A stretch of 46,847 nucleotides of DNA from an uncultured Sulfolobales archaeon (GTDB taxonomy: Archaea; Thermoproteota; Thermoprotei_A; Sulfolobales; NBVN01). This document shows, piece by piece, positions 1 through 7,574 of this stretch; position 1 is the stretch's first letter, and each line of letters begins with the position of its first letter. The stretch spans positions 1 through 46,847 of the forward strand of contig CALIKV010000004.1 of assembly GCA_938017505.1 (NCBI GenBank), written 5' to 3'. The translations under genes were made by a program, and so were the position numbers. The notes beneath the pieces are model-generated. The model was given only the letters and a program-made list of their open reading frames with translations, ran no database searches and was not told where the DNA came from.

Positions 1-1128
1 AGTAAAGCCTTTCATTTTAGTTGGTGCAGTGCAGTGAGCATATATAACGGAGCTATCTCTAAAGTCCATTACCGGGTCAGAGATCCATGCAGGTCTCCCA
101 GTCAGATACTTAAACACTACCTGAATTAATAAGGAGCTTAAGTCAGCTTCACACGCTGCGGGAATTCCTTCATCGTTTAGAAGCGAAACAGCAACACATG
201 GTGTTACAGGTAATAGATTCAGGCTCTTAAGCATTATAGTGAAGCAATTCACTGCCAATGCTTCAGCATCGTATTTATTCAATAGTTTTCTGAGCGCGAT
301 GTAGATCTTAACGGCCTTAATTAAGTCTTCTAAGCTAACGCCCTCCCTAACCCAATAACAGTCTCTTAAGATATCATTAGCTATAACCTTAGCTTCCTCA
401 TCACTAACGCTGGAATAGGCACTCATCAACTCCTCGTAGCTTACGAAAATTAAATCAAGAAACTCTCTAATCCTTAAGTAGTATGTGTTCGAGTAAACCC
501 TATCGCCTGAGTATATTTCGTGCTTGTGAAGTGATTCTAGAGAGGCTTCCTCAGGTACTGTGACAACTAGAGTCTTTATTTTCTGTTTTAACTTGATGTA
601 TGTATATAGAACCCTCACTCCTTTAATTACGTCTTCTTTATCACTAGATGACACACCTACTACTGGACGACCTTCTCTCATAAGCTCCGCTATCTCAGGC
701 CATGCGAGAGAGTAATACGGCTCAGTTAAGAGTAGGGTAGGCTTATCCAACGTTCGAATTACTTCGTAGAATAAACCGTAATTAATACTTGTTGTGAGAA
801 TGTATATAACAATACCGTCAATCTCAGGAGATTTAGATAAGACATCCTCGAAATCTCCTCTCGTCTTAATCCATTTCTTGATAAGAAATTCGCACCTACC
901 TTCACACCAAGCATTGCTCTCATTAATTAATTCACTAATTTTCTTTTCAACGTCGTAATTGTGTAACGGCCAAGCCATTAAGGGCGCTCCTTCCCTGCCG
1001 AAAAACAATAGAGCTAGACGGGCCCTGTCACTCAACGTGTATCCCTCGTGTAGTAAGCTCTCACTTATTTTAAGCACGTAATATAAAATGTTAGAAGGTC
1101 CTTGAGAGGAATACTTAGGCGGTAACAT
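1..1128 (-). CDS. L-fucose isomerase-like sugar isomerase (3' end cut by window edge)
   Basis: The minus strand is open from an ATG at 1128 to the window edge (376 codons, no stop), so the C-terminus lies outside. The last ~70 visible residues (PCVAVSLLNDEGIPAACEAD, then LTGRP, then YAHCTAP) match the L-fucose/L-arabinose isomerase C-terminal domain, which in the family carries metal- and substrate-binding residues. The N-terminal part fits the Rossmann-like domains of that family only loosely. A TTAAGTAAT box about 22 bp upstream suggests a leaderless start at the ATG. Divergent from the radical SAM gene at 1618. The substrate cannot be named; many archaeal members are uncharacterised. The gene is AT-richer than the rest of the window. 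Confidence 0.7.
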   Translation of the reverse strand, partial: MLPPKYSSQGPSNILYYVLKISESLLHEGYTLSDRARLALLFFGREGAPLMAWPLHNYDVEKKISELINESNAWCEGRCEFLIKKWIKTRGDFEDVLSKSPEIDGIVIYILTTSINYGLFYEVIRTLDKPTLLLTEPYYSLAWPEIAELMREGRPVVGVSSSDKEDVIKGVRVLYTYIKLKQKIKTLVVTVPEEASLESLHKHEIYSGDRVYSNTYYLRIREFLDLIFVSYEELMSAYSSVSDEEAKVIANDILRDCYWVREGVSLEDLIKAVKIYIALRKLLNKYDAEALAVNCFTIMLKSLNLLPVTPCVAVSLLNDEGIPAACEADLSSLLIQVVFKYLTGRPAWISDPVMDFRDSSVIYAHCTAPTKMKGFT

Positions 1129-1617
1129 AGTTATTAGCTTATCCGTGATTACTTAACCGCGATTCTTTAGAGGCTAGGTCTCAGGTCCTTCACAGAGTTT
1201 GAGTCCATAATTACTTAATAGTAAGTGGTTGTAGCGATGTTGCTCTCACCGCGTCTCTACCTCTGTAGGTGATAGCTTAATCTACCCGCTATGTCTCGCA
1301 GAGTTAGTGCCTCGAAGGAGCATAACGCTCTCATAGCATCCCTGAATAATTCTTTTTACCCAACCACCAATCTAAGACGATCTCTCCGTTGTTGCGAGGT
1401 AGGTGCACGGACACGTCATCTAGAGTTTCATGCGTACTACTATGATGTGCTTGGTCTCTCTAAAATTTTGGGGGGCTCTAGAAGGCCGTCAACCCCTGCG
1501 TGGCTTGAGAAATCAAACTACTGAGACATTAAATACGATCATAAAAGTGGTTCTAAAGTGCCTTTTTAGTAACGTATAGTGTAGAACTACTGAGATCGTC
1601 AGGAGGTCGTGGCTTGA
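1129..1617. other. Intergenic region, no gene recognised
   Basis: 489 bp between divergent genes. The one longer open frame (1291-1524, plus strand) has an unlikely composition and no recognisable domain. A 7-bp inverted repeat (TCTAGAG/CTCTAGA) flanks an AAAATTTTGGGGGG run near 1460-1480. The right end holds the likely promoter of the radical SAM gene (CTTTTTAGT near 1562-1570). Otherwise I see nothing in it. Confidence 0.5.
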
Positions 1618-2736
1618 ATGGGAATATACATGCAGAAGGTCGGTGAATGGCTTCTTGAGTACGCTGGCGATAGTAATCCAAGGGAGATGATGGTTGAAGT
1701 AACTACCTCCTGTAATTATGACTGTATTCACTGTTTTAGAAATACTATGTTAAATCAAGGTCTTAACGAGTTCATGAGTTTCGAGTTTTTCAAGACGCTA
1801 CTTAGAGAAGCCTCAGCTTCCGGAGTGGAGAAAATTTCTTTCTCTGGTTGGGGAGAACCGCTTACACACCCGGAAATACTTAACTTCATATCAGAAGCTA
1901 AGAAGGGAGGATTTAAAGTACTACTTAATACTAACGGATACCTGTTATTGGACTATGTTGACGAACTATTCCGGGTTGGCGTTGACGAACTATACGTGAG
2001 TATTGACGGAGTTAGTGAGGAAGTTTATAAGCTGATAAGGCGTGGCGGAACTCTCTCAAGAGTCACTGAAGGGCTCATCAGACTAAAGGAGCTTAAGCTA
2101 GCTAATAATTCCTTTAAGCCCGAGGTCTACCTTCAATTCACATTAACTAAACTTAATATTCATGAGTTGCTTGAGTTGCCTGAGTATGTGATGAGAGTCA
2201 ACGCACACCAAGCAGTAGTCTCAAATGTTATTCCACTAAGTAAGGAGCTTGAGAAAAAACTCTCGTGCTATGGTGATATCGAGTACATGAACGTGATTAA
2301 TGAGATTGGTGACGAGTTAGCAAAACGAATCTTCGCTACCGGAGGGAAGATCTCACTACCCAACTTCAGTCATACCTCGGAAAGAAACTGCCCCTTCATA
2401 TCAAAGAGTGCCTGCTTCATAAGATTTGACGGTGCGGTAGCTCCATGCATACAGTACGCACATTCATGGACATCCAACTTCGCATCAGTGACTAGAACTA
2501 TTAAGGAGGTGATCTTCGGTAACATAACTAAAGAACACTTACTAGATATATGGAGGAAGCCTGAGTATGTTAGGTTCAGGATGAACGCATATTTCTTCAG
2601 AATGCCTTCATGCTTTGAATGCAACTTACGAGAATACTGCCATATAACACTAAGTAACGAGTCTGACTGCTGGGGTAATATACCGACATGTGCTTCATGT
2701 CCATATTCTTACGACGTCACTAGATGCCCTCTCTAA
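1618..2736 (+). CDS. Radical SAM/SPASM domain enzyme (maturase-like)
   Basis: 372 aa. The radical SAM CxxxCxxC motif is in SCNYDCIHCFR (around residue 31-39), followed by the GEP-type motif SGWGEPLTHP and LNTNGY. The C-terminal ~130 residues hold at least ten Cys, including CPF..CFIRFDG..APC and CFEC..YC..CASCPY, a SPASM-type domain binding extra 4Fe-4S clusters. In this family such proteins modify peptides or help mature metal cofactors. The layout resembles the radical SAM maturases found beside tungsten aldehyde oxidoreductases, but no such oxidoreductase lies in this window, so that assignment is inference. The start is set by GGAGGT at 1602-1607, 10 nt before the ATG. It stands alone, divergent from the isomerase-like gene. 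Confidence 0.8.
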   Translation: MGIYMQKVGEWLLEYAGDSNPREMMVEVTTSCNYDCIHCFRNTMLNQGLNEFMSFEFFKTLLREASASGVEKISFSGWGEPLTHPEILNFISEAKKGGFKVLLNTNGYLLLDYVDELFRVGVDELYVSIDGVSEEVYKLIRRGGTLSRVTEGLIRLKELKLANNSFKPEVYLQFTLTKLNIHELLELPEYVMRVNAHQAVVSNVIPLSKELEKKLSCYGDIEYMNVINEIGDELAKRIFATGGKISLPNFSHTSERNCPFISKSACFIRFDGAVAPCIQYAHSWTSNFASVTRTIKEVIFGNITKEHLLDIWRKPEYVRFRMNAYFFRMPSCFECNLREYCHITLSNESDCWGNIPTCASCPYSYDVTRCPL

Positions 2737-2939
2737 GTCTACGCATCATACACACATCACCTAAAATGAATTAGGAACTCCCTAATCTGACGAAAGAACA
2801 ACGCAAGGAACACCTTGAAAATTGTACTAACTAAGCAACTAAAACCGAAGAAGAGCAAGCTAGATAGTGCTTGGAGAGATTCCTGAAGGACTACTTCACT
2901 AAAATATTATCACCTTGCCCTCCTCTATTGAATCCTCGC
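2737..2939. other. Gene-poor stretch after the radical SAM gene
   Basis: No gene recognised. Contains a short hairpin (TTAGG AACTC CCTAA, about 2771-2785) that could act in transcript ending. It leads into the decayed genes at 2940-3312. Confidence 0.35.
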
Positions 2940-3190
2940 TTAATTCCTTGCGGGCAGTATTGATGCGTCTTTAGTTATGAAGACTCCGTCGTAAACTCTT
3001 ACCTCATCATCTAGTATGACTCCAGTAGATATGCGGGCCCACCTGCCTATACGTGAGCCTGCGCCAACCATGACTCCCTTCAGGTAGCACGCGGCCTCCG
3101 CGACTACGTTGTCTAATAGTGAATTCAGCTATTCTCCACTATAATCGATGCCTTCCCTATCAGGGTGCAGGATCCGATAACAGAGTACTT
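2940..3190 (-). pseudogene. C-terminal remnant of a left-handed beta-helix sugar nucleotidyltransferase
   Basis: On the minus strand two adjacent frames encode hexapeptide-repeat (LbH) sequence. The first, ending near 3126, reads VIGSCTLIGKASIIVENS and then meets a TGA. The second continues with LLDNVV...YLKGVMVGAGSRIGRW then ISTGVILDDEVRVYDGVFIT, and stops at 2942. This is the usual C-terminal end of archaeal glucose-1-phosphate thymidylyl-/mannose-1-phosphate guanylyltransferase-type proteins. The catalytic N-terminal domain is absent and a frameshift sits near 3125, so the gene is dead. Its 5' end abuts the TnpB remnant, suggesting that the insertion removed the rest. Confidence 0.65.
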
Positions 3191-3312
3191 ACTGCGCTAA
3201 ATGTGGGTATGTTGGAGATAGAGACATAACAGCATGCTTAGACTTGCTCATAAAGTACTCAAGGCAGGGGATGCAGGGGGAACGAAATGAAGTAATGAAA
3301 CAGACAATTTAA
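3181..3312 (+). pseudogene. TnpB (IS200/IS605 family) C-terminal remnant
   Basis: A 43-codon open stretch between an in-frame TAA (3178) and TAA (3310) encodes YCAKCGYVGDRDITACLDLL. This matches the end of the TnpB zinc ribbon (CxxCG...DRD) and the final RuvC aspartate region. The rest of the transposase is missing, including the first CxxC of the ribbon. It probably marks an old IS200/IS605 insertion. No matching TnpA or clear ends were found. Confidence 0.6.
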
Positions 3313-3375
3313 ACCAACATAAGAGCCGAACCCCTCAGCACTGCGGCTACGTTTGTGTCGGTCTCTAGCACTAAC

Positions 3376-4071
3376 TCACCTCGACGTTAGAGAGGAAGCC
3401 ATTATGTAGGCGTTTAGCACCTTCTTCAGCGCTTTCCTCAAGTGTTCGGCGGCCGTCGCCTTTGAGACCCCTATCTTGGAAGCCAGCTCCTCTAACTTCA
3501 CTCTCCTGGGCCACTCGAAGTAACCCTCCTCGAGCGCCATACGGAGGATCTGCGACTCATACCCTGACAGTGACACTGTCGTGCTGATATTTCCATATAT
3601 TGCGCGCGACTCTAGGAGCTTAGCGCTGACATCGCAGGGTGAGAAGATCTCCACGTACTTGAGCAGTTTGGACTTACTGTAGCGCGGTATGAGGACGGGG
3701 AAGTACTTGAACCCGCGCTCCACCGTAACAGGTCCTGTCCTAACACCCCCTACTTTATGGACTGCCTTAAGCACGCCGTAGTTCCTCTTAGTGAGAAGTA
3801 TGATTTGCGGCAGTCCGGGGATGTTCAAGGCTTCCATGCGCTTGACATCCGTGTAGCTCTTGCTCGCCTCGAGAAACTCATCGATCCTGTCCTTCTTGGA
3901 GGGTATCATCTGTAGAGTTATGTGGCTATAGCCGTCAATGAGGCTGAGCTGATGGAGCAGGAGGATTGCGTTATGCCTACTAGTGAAGTCGGTGAGTATG
4001 TCACCGTAATGAGCCACTTTGATGGTGGCGTAGCTCAACGACTCCTTATATCTGCTCAAAACACTTCCCAA
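3376..4071 (-). CDS. HTH_10 (bacterio-opsin activator-like) transcription regulator
   Basis: 231 aa. The C-terminal ~55 residues (LSGYESQILRMALEEGYFEW, PRR, EELASKIGVSKATAAEHLRK) are a typical archaeal HTH_10 DNA-binding domain. The N-terminal ~160 residues form a sensor-like domain without a recognisable ligand motif. Start taken as TTG at 4071; an internal TTG near 4059 is possible. It is divergent from the lyase operon, with an 83-bp shared promoter region holding the operator candidate at 4100-4118. That position makes it the likely regulator of the lyase/hydratase operon and, through a second motif copy, of the transporter at 7357. Ligand and sign of control are unknown. Confidence 0.8.
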   Translation of the reverse strand: MGSVLSRYKESLSYATIKVAHYGDILTDFTSRHNAILLLHQLSLIDGYSHITLQMIPSKKDRIDEFLEASKSYTDVKRMEALNIPGLPQIILLTKRNYGVLKAVHKVGGVRTGPVTVERGFKYFPVLIPRYSKSKLLKYVEIFSPCDVSAKLLESRAIYGNISTTVSLSGYESQILRMALEEGYFEWPRRVKLEELASKIGVSKATAAEHLRKALKKVLNAYIMASSLTSR

Positions 4072-4099
4072 GCTCCGCTGAGTTACTGGGCTAATAAAT

Positions 4100-4134
4100 T
4101 CAGGCTAAACAAGTTAGGAGCTATTTTTAATAAC
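4100..4134 (+). promoter_or_regulatory. Operator candidate plus TATA box of the lyase operon
   Basis: CAGGCTAAACAAGTTAGG (4101-4118) is followed at once by an AT-rich TATA box (about 4122-4134). Its core CTAA-ACAAG-TTAG is an imperfect inverted repeat. The same motif with one change recurs at 7292-7309, again just upstream of a TATA box. A start site near 4155 is predicted, giving a leaderless or very short-leader transcript. Confidence 0.6.
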
Positions 4135-4154
4135 ATGGTTAAATCTCCTAATAT

Positions 4155-5081
4155 GTGGTTCGTATGAAGAAGTCAACAATACTTAGGGGAATGCTCAACG
4201 AGCCTGGAGTCATAGTTGTACCGGGCGCTTACGACGCGTTAAGCGCTAAGATAATAGAGATGGTTGGATTTAAAGCTATAATACATACAGGGTACGGTAC
4301 TGCGGCGTCGCTGCTAGGGATGCCCGACATAGGTCTGGTGAGTTTTGGGGAGATGGTGAGCAGGGTTGCCTCAATAGCCAGAGCGGTGAGTGTGCCGGTC
4401 ATAGGAGATGCCGACACAGGCTACGGGAACCCCATCAACGCGTACAGGACCGTTAAGGAGTACATATGGGCAGGTGCTGCAGGACTCTTCATAGAGGACC
4501 AGGTATGGCCTAAGAGGTGTGGACACATGTTCGGGAAGCGCGTAGTCGACAGGGAGGAGATGATGGGTAAGGTCGCTGCCGCCAGCGATGCTAGGAAGGA
4601 GGAGGACCCAGACTTCGTGATCGGCGCCAGGACGGACGCGATAGCGGTGGCCGGGATAGATGAGGCCATAGAGAGGGCTGAGGAGTTCAGGAAGGCTGGG
4701 GCTGATTTCATATTCATTGAGGCCTTCGAGGATCTGGATCAGATGAGGAGGGCTGTTAACGAGGTTAAAGCACCCCTAATGCTGAACCTGATCGAAGGCG
4801 GCAGAACCCCGCTGGTCTCCGTTAAGGAGGCTGAGGAGCTTGGGTTCAAGATAGTCATATTCCCGCTGACGGCCCTGTACTCCGCCGCTAAGGCAATGCT
4901 TGACACGTTAACGATACTTAAGGAGAAAGGCATGGCCCAGGAGTATCTAGACAGGCTGATAACGTTCCCCGAGTTCGCTAAGATCGTTGAGGTAAGCAAG
5001 TTCAGGGAGATGGAGGAAAGATACCTCCCGGAGAAGATGTTGGAGCTGATGTACAGGGGAGGTCCCCGGAAGATGGTGTAG
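4155..5081 (+). CDS. PEP mutase/isocitrate lyase family C-C lyase (2-methylisocitrate or alkylmalate lyase type)
   Basis: 308 aa, normal for the family. Seen: GDADTGYGNP (about 84-93, Mg-binding aspartates), PKRCGH (119-124, the family KKCGH loop with the catalytic Cys122), and NLIEGGRTPL (211-220). The family cleaves 2-hydroxy acids such as 2-methylisocitrate or 2,3-dimethylmalate to pyruvate and a second acid. The EGG motif differs from the EFG I recall in bacterial PrpB and resembles dimethylmalate lyase/petal death protein, so an alkylmalate substrate is possible. GTG at 4155 sits at the predicted transcription start; ATG at 4164 is the alternative. First gene of a tight operon with the two hydratase subunits (7-bp gap). 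Confidence 0.85.
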   Translation: MVRMKKSTILRGMLNEPGVIVVPGAYDALSAKIIEMVGFKAIIHTGYGTAASLLGMPDIGLVSFGEMVSRVASIARAVSVPVIGDADTGYGNPINAYRTVKEYIWAGAAGLFIEDQVWPKRCGHMFGKRVVDREEMMGKVAAASDARKEEDPDFVIGARTDAIAVAGIDEAIERAEEFRKAGADFIFIEAFEDLDQMRRAVNEVKAPLMLNLIEGGRTPLVSVKEAEELGFKIVIFPLTALYSAAKAMLDTLTILKEKGMAQEYLDRLITFPEFAKIVEVSKFREMEERYLPEKMLELMYRGGPRKMV

Positions 5082-5088
5082 GAAGGAC

Positions 5089-6363
5089 TTGGTGAATGTG
5101 GCCATGGACTCACTGACTGCGAAAATACTGGCGAGAGCGTCCGGCAGGGATCGTGTCGAGGTCGGCGAAACTGTGGTCGCTACGGTCGATAAGGTCATGA
5201 TTCACGACGTTACAGGACCTATAACTCTGGATCTCATAGATAATCTGAATGCGCGGATCCCAAAGCCCGAAAGCCTCTACATTTTTCTAGACCACTACAG
5301 CCCCTCCCCATCAATCCCTGCATCAGGCATACACAGGAGGTTCAGGATATTCGCCAGAACTAACGGGGTCATAAACTTCTTCGACGTGGGCGAGGGCGTG
5401 TGTCACCAGGTGATGGTTGAGGGGATAGTCAAGCCTGGAGAGGTGGTGGTGGGCGCGGACTCCCACACGACCACGTACGGCGCTCTGGCAGCTTTCTCGA
5501 CGGGCATAGGCTCTTCAGAAGCCGCGTACGCGATACTCACAGGTAGGCTGTGGTTTAAAGTCCCCGAACCACTGTACGTAAGACTTGACGGAGCTTTACC
5601 TAGTTACGCCAGCGGCAAGGACATCATATTAAGCGTGCTGGGGATCCTGGGTCAGGAGGGGGCGAACTACAAGGCCCTGGAGTTCGCTGGACCAGGTCTC
5701 AGGACGTTGAGCATGAGCGACAGACTCACAGTCGCTAACATGAGCGTTGAGTGCGGTGCTAAGAACGCTATATTCCCTCTCGACGAGGTTACATTAGATT
5801 ACGTGAGGGAATTCAACACACCCATAGACTTAAGCAGTTTAAGCTACTTGAGAACTGCCAAGGTAGAGAGCCCGCACCTCACACTAGATCTGAGCACTCT
5901 AGAGCCGATGGTCGCTAAGCCCCACAGCCCGGCGAACGTTGCCCCAGTGCCAAGTGTTGAAGGGGTGAGTATTGACGCAGCCTTCATAGGCTCGTGTACC
6001 AACGGGAGGTACGAAGACCTTCTAGCAGCTGCGAGGATCCTTAAGGGGAGGAGGGTGTCAAAGGATGTCAGGCTCATAGTGACTCCAGCCTCTAAGAGGG
6101 TGCTTATGAGAGCTCTTCAAGACGGTCTGATCAAGATGCTGCTGGATGCCGGAGCCGTCGTGACGCCACCCAGTTGCGGGGCGTGTTTCGGCGGGCACTT
6201 AGGTGTGGTTGGTGACGATGAGGTGATCATATCAAGCTCTAACAGGAATTTCGTAGGTAGGATGGGATCTCCTAAAGCTAAGATCTACTTAGCCTCGCCA
6301 GTCACGGTAGCTGCCTCCGCCCTGGAGGGGTGCGTGACCGACCCCAGGCGTTATTTAGGGTGA
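5089..6363 (+). CDS. Aconitase-family dehydratase large subunit (LeuC/homoaconitase-like)
   Basis: 424 aa, the length of archaeal two-subunit isopropylmalate/homoaconitate dehydratases. The three 4Fe-4S cysteines are Cys303 (GSCTNG), Cys363 and Cys366 (PSCGACFGG); VGADSHTTTYGALAAFSTGIGSSE is also conserved, shown here only as a family mark (GADSHTTTYGA). The enzyme isomerises or hydrates a 2-alkylmalate/maleate or tricarboxylate together with the small subunit. The start is uncertain: TTG 5089 lies very close to the GGAAGGA site, so GTG 5092, GTG 5098 or ATG 5104 may be used. Co-operonic with a lyase rather than leucine genes, which argues for catabolism rather than leucine or lysine synthesis. 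Confidence 0.85.
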   Translation: MVNVAMDSLTAKILARASGRDRVEVGETVVATVDKVMIHDVTGPITLDLIDNLNARIPKPESLYIFLDHYSPSPSIPASGIHRRFRIFARTNGVINFFDVGEGVCHQVMVEGIVKPGEVVVGADSHTTTYGALAAFSTGIGSSEAAYAILTGRLWFKVPEPLYVRLDGALPSYASGKDIILSVLGILGQEGANYKALEFAGPGLRTLSMSDRLTVANMSVECGAKNAIFPLDEVTLDYVREFNTPIDLSSLSYLRTAKVESPHLTLDLSTLEPMVAKPHSPANVAPVPSVEGVSIDAAFIGSCTNGRYEDLLAAARILKGRRVSKDVRLIVTPASKRVLMRALQDGLIKMLLDAGAVVTPPSCGACFGGHLGVVGDDEVIISSSNRNFVGRMGSPKAKIYLASPVTVAASALEGCVTDPRRYLG

Positions 6364-6367
6364 GAAC

Positions 6368-6877
6368 ATGTGTTTGAAGAGCGTTGAGGGTATAGTTCTG
6401 GTCGTAGGGGATAACGTGGATACGGACGCGATAGTGCCTGGTCGATACCTCACCTTAACGGATACGAGGGAGTTAGGGAAGCATGCTCTCGAGGGCTTGG
6501 ATCCAAGCATACCTGGCAAGCTTAAGGAGAGGAACTTGATCGTGGCGGGAAGGAACTTCGGCTGCGGATCAAGCAGGGAGCACGCCGTGCTCGCGCTCTT
6601 GGGCGCCGGCGTTAAGGCGGTGGTGGCGGAGTCCTTCGCCAGGATATTCTACAGGAACGCAATAAACAGAGGCCTCTTAGTGGTTGAGGCCCCGGGCGTG
6701 AGTCAGAAAGTATCCGACGGCGACAGACTTGTGATAGATCTGGAGAGCGGTGTGGTCGTACTGGCTTCAGGCGAGACCCTGCCGTTCAAACCCATCGCGA
6801 GGGAGGTCCTGGAGATAATTGAAGCTGGGGGTCTAATAGAGAGGCTTAGGAAGGAGCTCCAGTATGGAAGGGGATAG
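6368..6877 (+). CDS. Aconitase-family dehydratase small subunit (LeuD-like)
   Basis: 169 aa swivel-domain subunit. GDNVDTDAIVPGRYL near the N-terminus and GRNFGCGSSREHA are the family hallmarks. The substrate-selecting loop after YL reads TLTD (residues 29-32). In Methanocaldococcus the homoaconitase small subunit has YLRT and the isopropylmalate one YLVY, so this protein matches neither and lacks the Arg that contacts the distal carboxylate. Starts 4 bp after the large subunit and overlaps the next gene by 14 bp. Partner of the large subunit at 5089; substrate inferred to be a smaller or more hydrophobic dicarboxylate. Confidence 0.85.
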   Translation: MCLKSVEGIVLVVGDNVDTDAIVPGRYLTLTDTRELGKHALEGLDPSIPGKLKERNLIVAGRNFGCGSSREHAVLALLGAGVKAVVAESFARIFYRNAINRGLLVVEAPGVSQKVSDGDRLVIDLESGVVVLASGETLPFKPIAREVLEIIEAGGLIERLRKELQYGRG

Positions 6878-7247
6878 CGACTACAGGAAGCTTGATAATG
6901 AACTCCTGAACATCAGGAGGTACTGCTATCCAGATGCCCCTACCGAGTACATAGTGATCTCTAAAAACACGTTGCCACATAAGAGGTATGAGAATCCATT
7001 AATGGCGAAGCTCTACGGACAGTCCAAGTCCGGCGTGAAGGTCTCCATCAAGACCTTGATAAACAGTAGAGAGGTGGAGCTGATTAAGGATCCAATTCTA
7101 GAGGACAAGCTTGAGGTCGTGGTTAGGAGACGACCGCGGAACACGACATTGACTTTCAAGGAAGTCTTTGAAATCCTACATAAGGTAGAAGAACTCCTAG
7201 GGGTCAAGATAGAGTGGAGGAGGCCCTTCCCCAGGGGCTCCTGCTAG
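6864..7247 (+). CDS. Uncharacterised protein of the lyase-hydratase operon
   Basis: 127 aa, no family recognised. It overlaps the hydratase small-subunit gene by 14 bp, so it is surely translated with it. Features: no membrane segment or signal, many Lys/Arg/Glu, a basic patch VVRRRPRN near residue 86-93, Cys21 near the N-terminus and a Cys at the very end. Mixed alpha/beta pattern with a helical stretch in the last third (FKEVFEILHKVEELLG). Possible roles are a small accessory or regulatory subunit of the hydratase or lyase; nothing in the sequence decides this. Confidence 0.7.
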   Translation: MEGDSDYRKLDNELLNIRRYCYPDAPTEYIVISKNTLPHKRYENPLMAKLYGQSKSGVKVSIKTLINSREVELIKDPILEDKLEVVVRRRPRNTTLTFKEVFEILHKVEELLGVKIEWRRPFPRGSC

Positions 7248-7290
7248 TCGCTTCTGCTTAACATATGCTTTTTAGAATATTTTAATATCT

Positions 7291-7322
7291 TCAGGCTAAA
7301 CATGTTAGGGTCTATATTTATA
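7291..7322 (+). promoter_or_regulatory. Second operator copy plus TATA box before the transporter genes
   Basis: CAGGCTAAACATGTTAGG (7292-7309) differs from the motif at 4101-4118 by one base. It is followed by CTATATTTATA (7312-7322), the likely TATA box, with start near 7340-7345. Core CTAA-A-CATG-TTAG is a near-perfect inverted repeat. A second near-palindrome (TACCTTAGCTTAGGTA, 7321-7336) overlaps the expected start point. Confidence 0.6.
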
Positions 7323-7356
7323 CCTTAGCTTAGGTAACCGTTCTTGGTGTCTGTCT

Positions 7357-7569
7357 TTGGCAAGTGGTCCAGCTAGAGAGCCCGCCAAAAGCCCTGTATT
7401 CTGGGTTGTATGGCTGCTACTTATATTGTTCAGTGTGCCTTGGTACTTCCCGTCAGGCACCTACGAACCTGTAGTGGCTGGTCTGCCTCTCTGGGTGTTA
7501 ACTATAATGATTGTCAGCGTCCTTTATGCAATCTTCATAACTGTAAGCGCTCACAAGTTCTGGAGGTGA
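7357..7569 (+). CDS. Small membrane protein (DUF3311-like), SSS transporter partner
   Basis: 70 aa with two predicted membrane helices (about 14-30 and 43-64) joined by VPWYFPSGTYEPVVAGLPLW. The order helix, VP-W/Y, P..aGLP, helix is the DUF3311 pattern of tiny proteins encoded directly before sodium:solute symporters. TTG start at 7357; no other start in frame downstream of the promoter. Its stop lies 5 bp before the predicted transporter start. Probably a small subunit or stabiliser of the symporter in the cytoplasmic membrane. Confidence 0.7.
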   Translation: MASGPAREPAKSPVFWVVWLLLILFSVPWYFPSGTYEPVVAGLPLWVLTIMIVSVLYAIFITVSAHKFWR

Positions 7570-7574
7570 TTGCC

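Noticed and set aside
1291-1524. 77-codon open frame on the plus strand
   Set aside because: Composition is unlike the neighbouring proteins, there is no ribosome site and no recognisable domain.
7410-7574. N-terminal extension of the SSS transporter frame
   Set aside because: It overlaps the DUF3311-like gene in another frame, and a strong ribosome site sits before TTG 7575.
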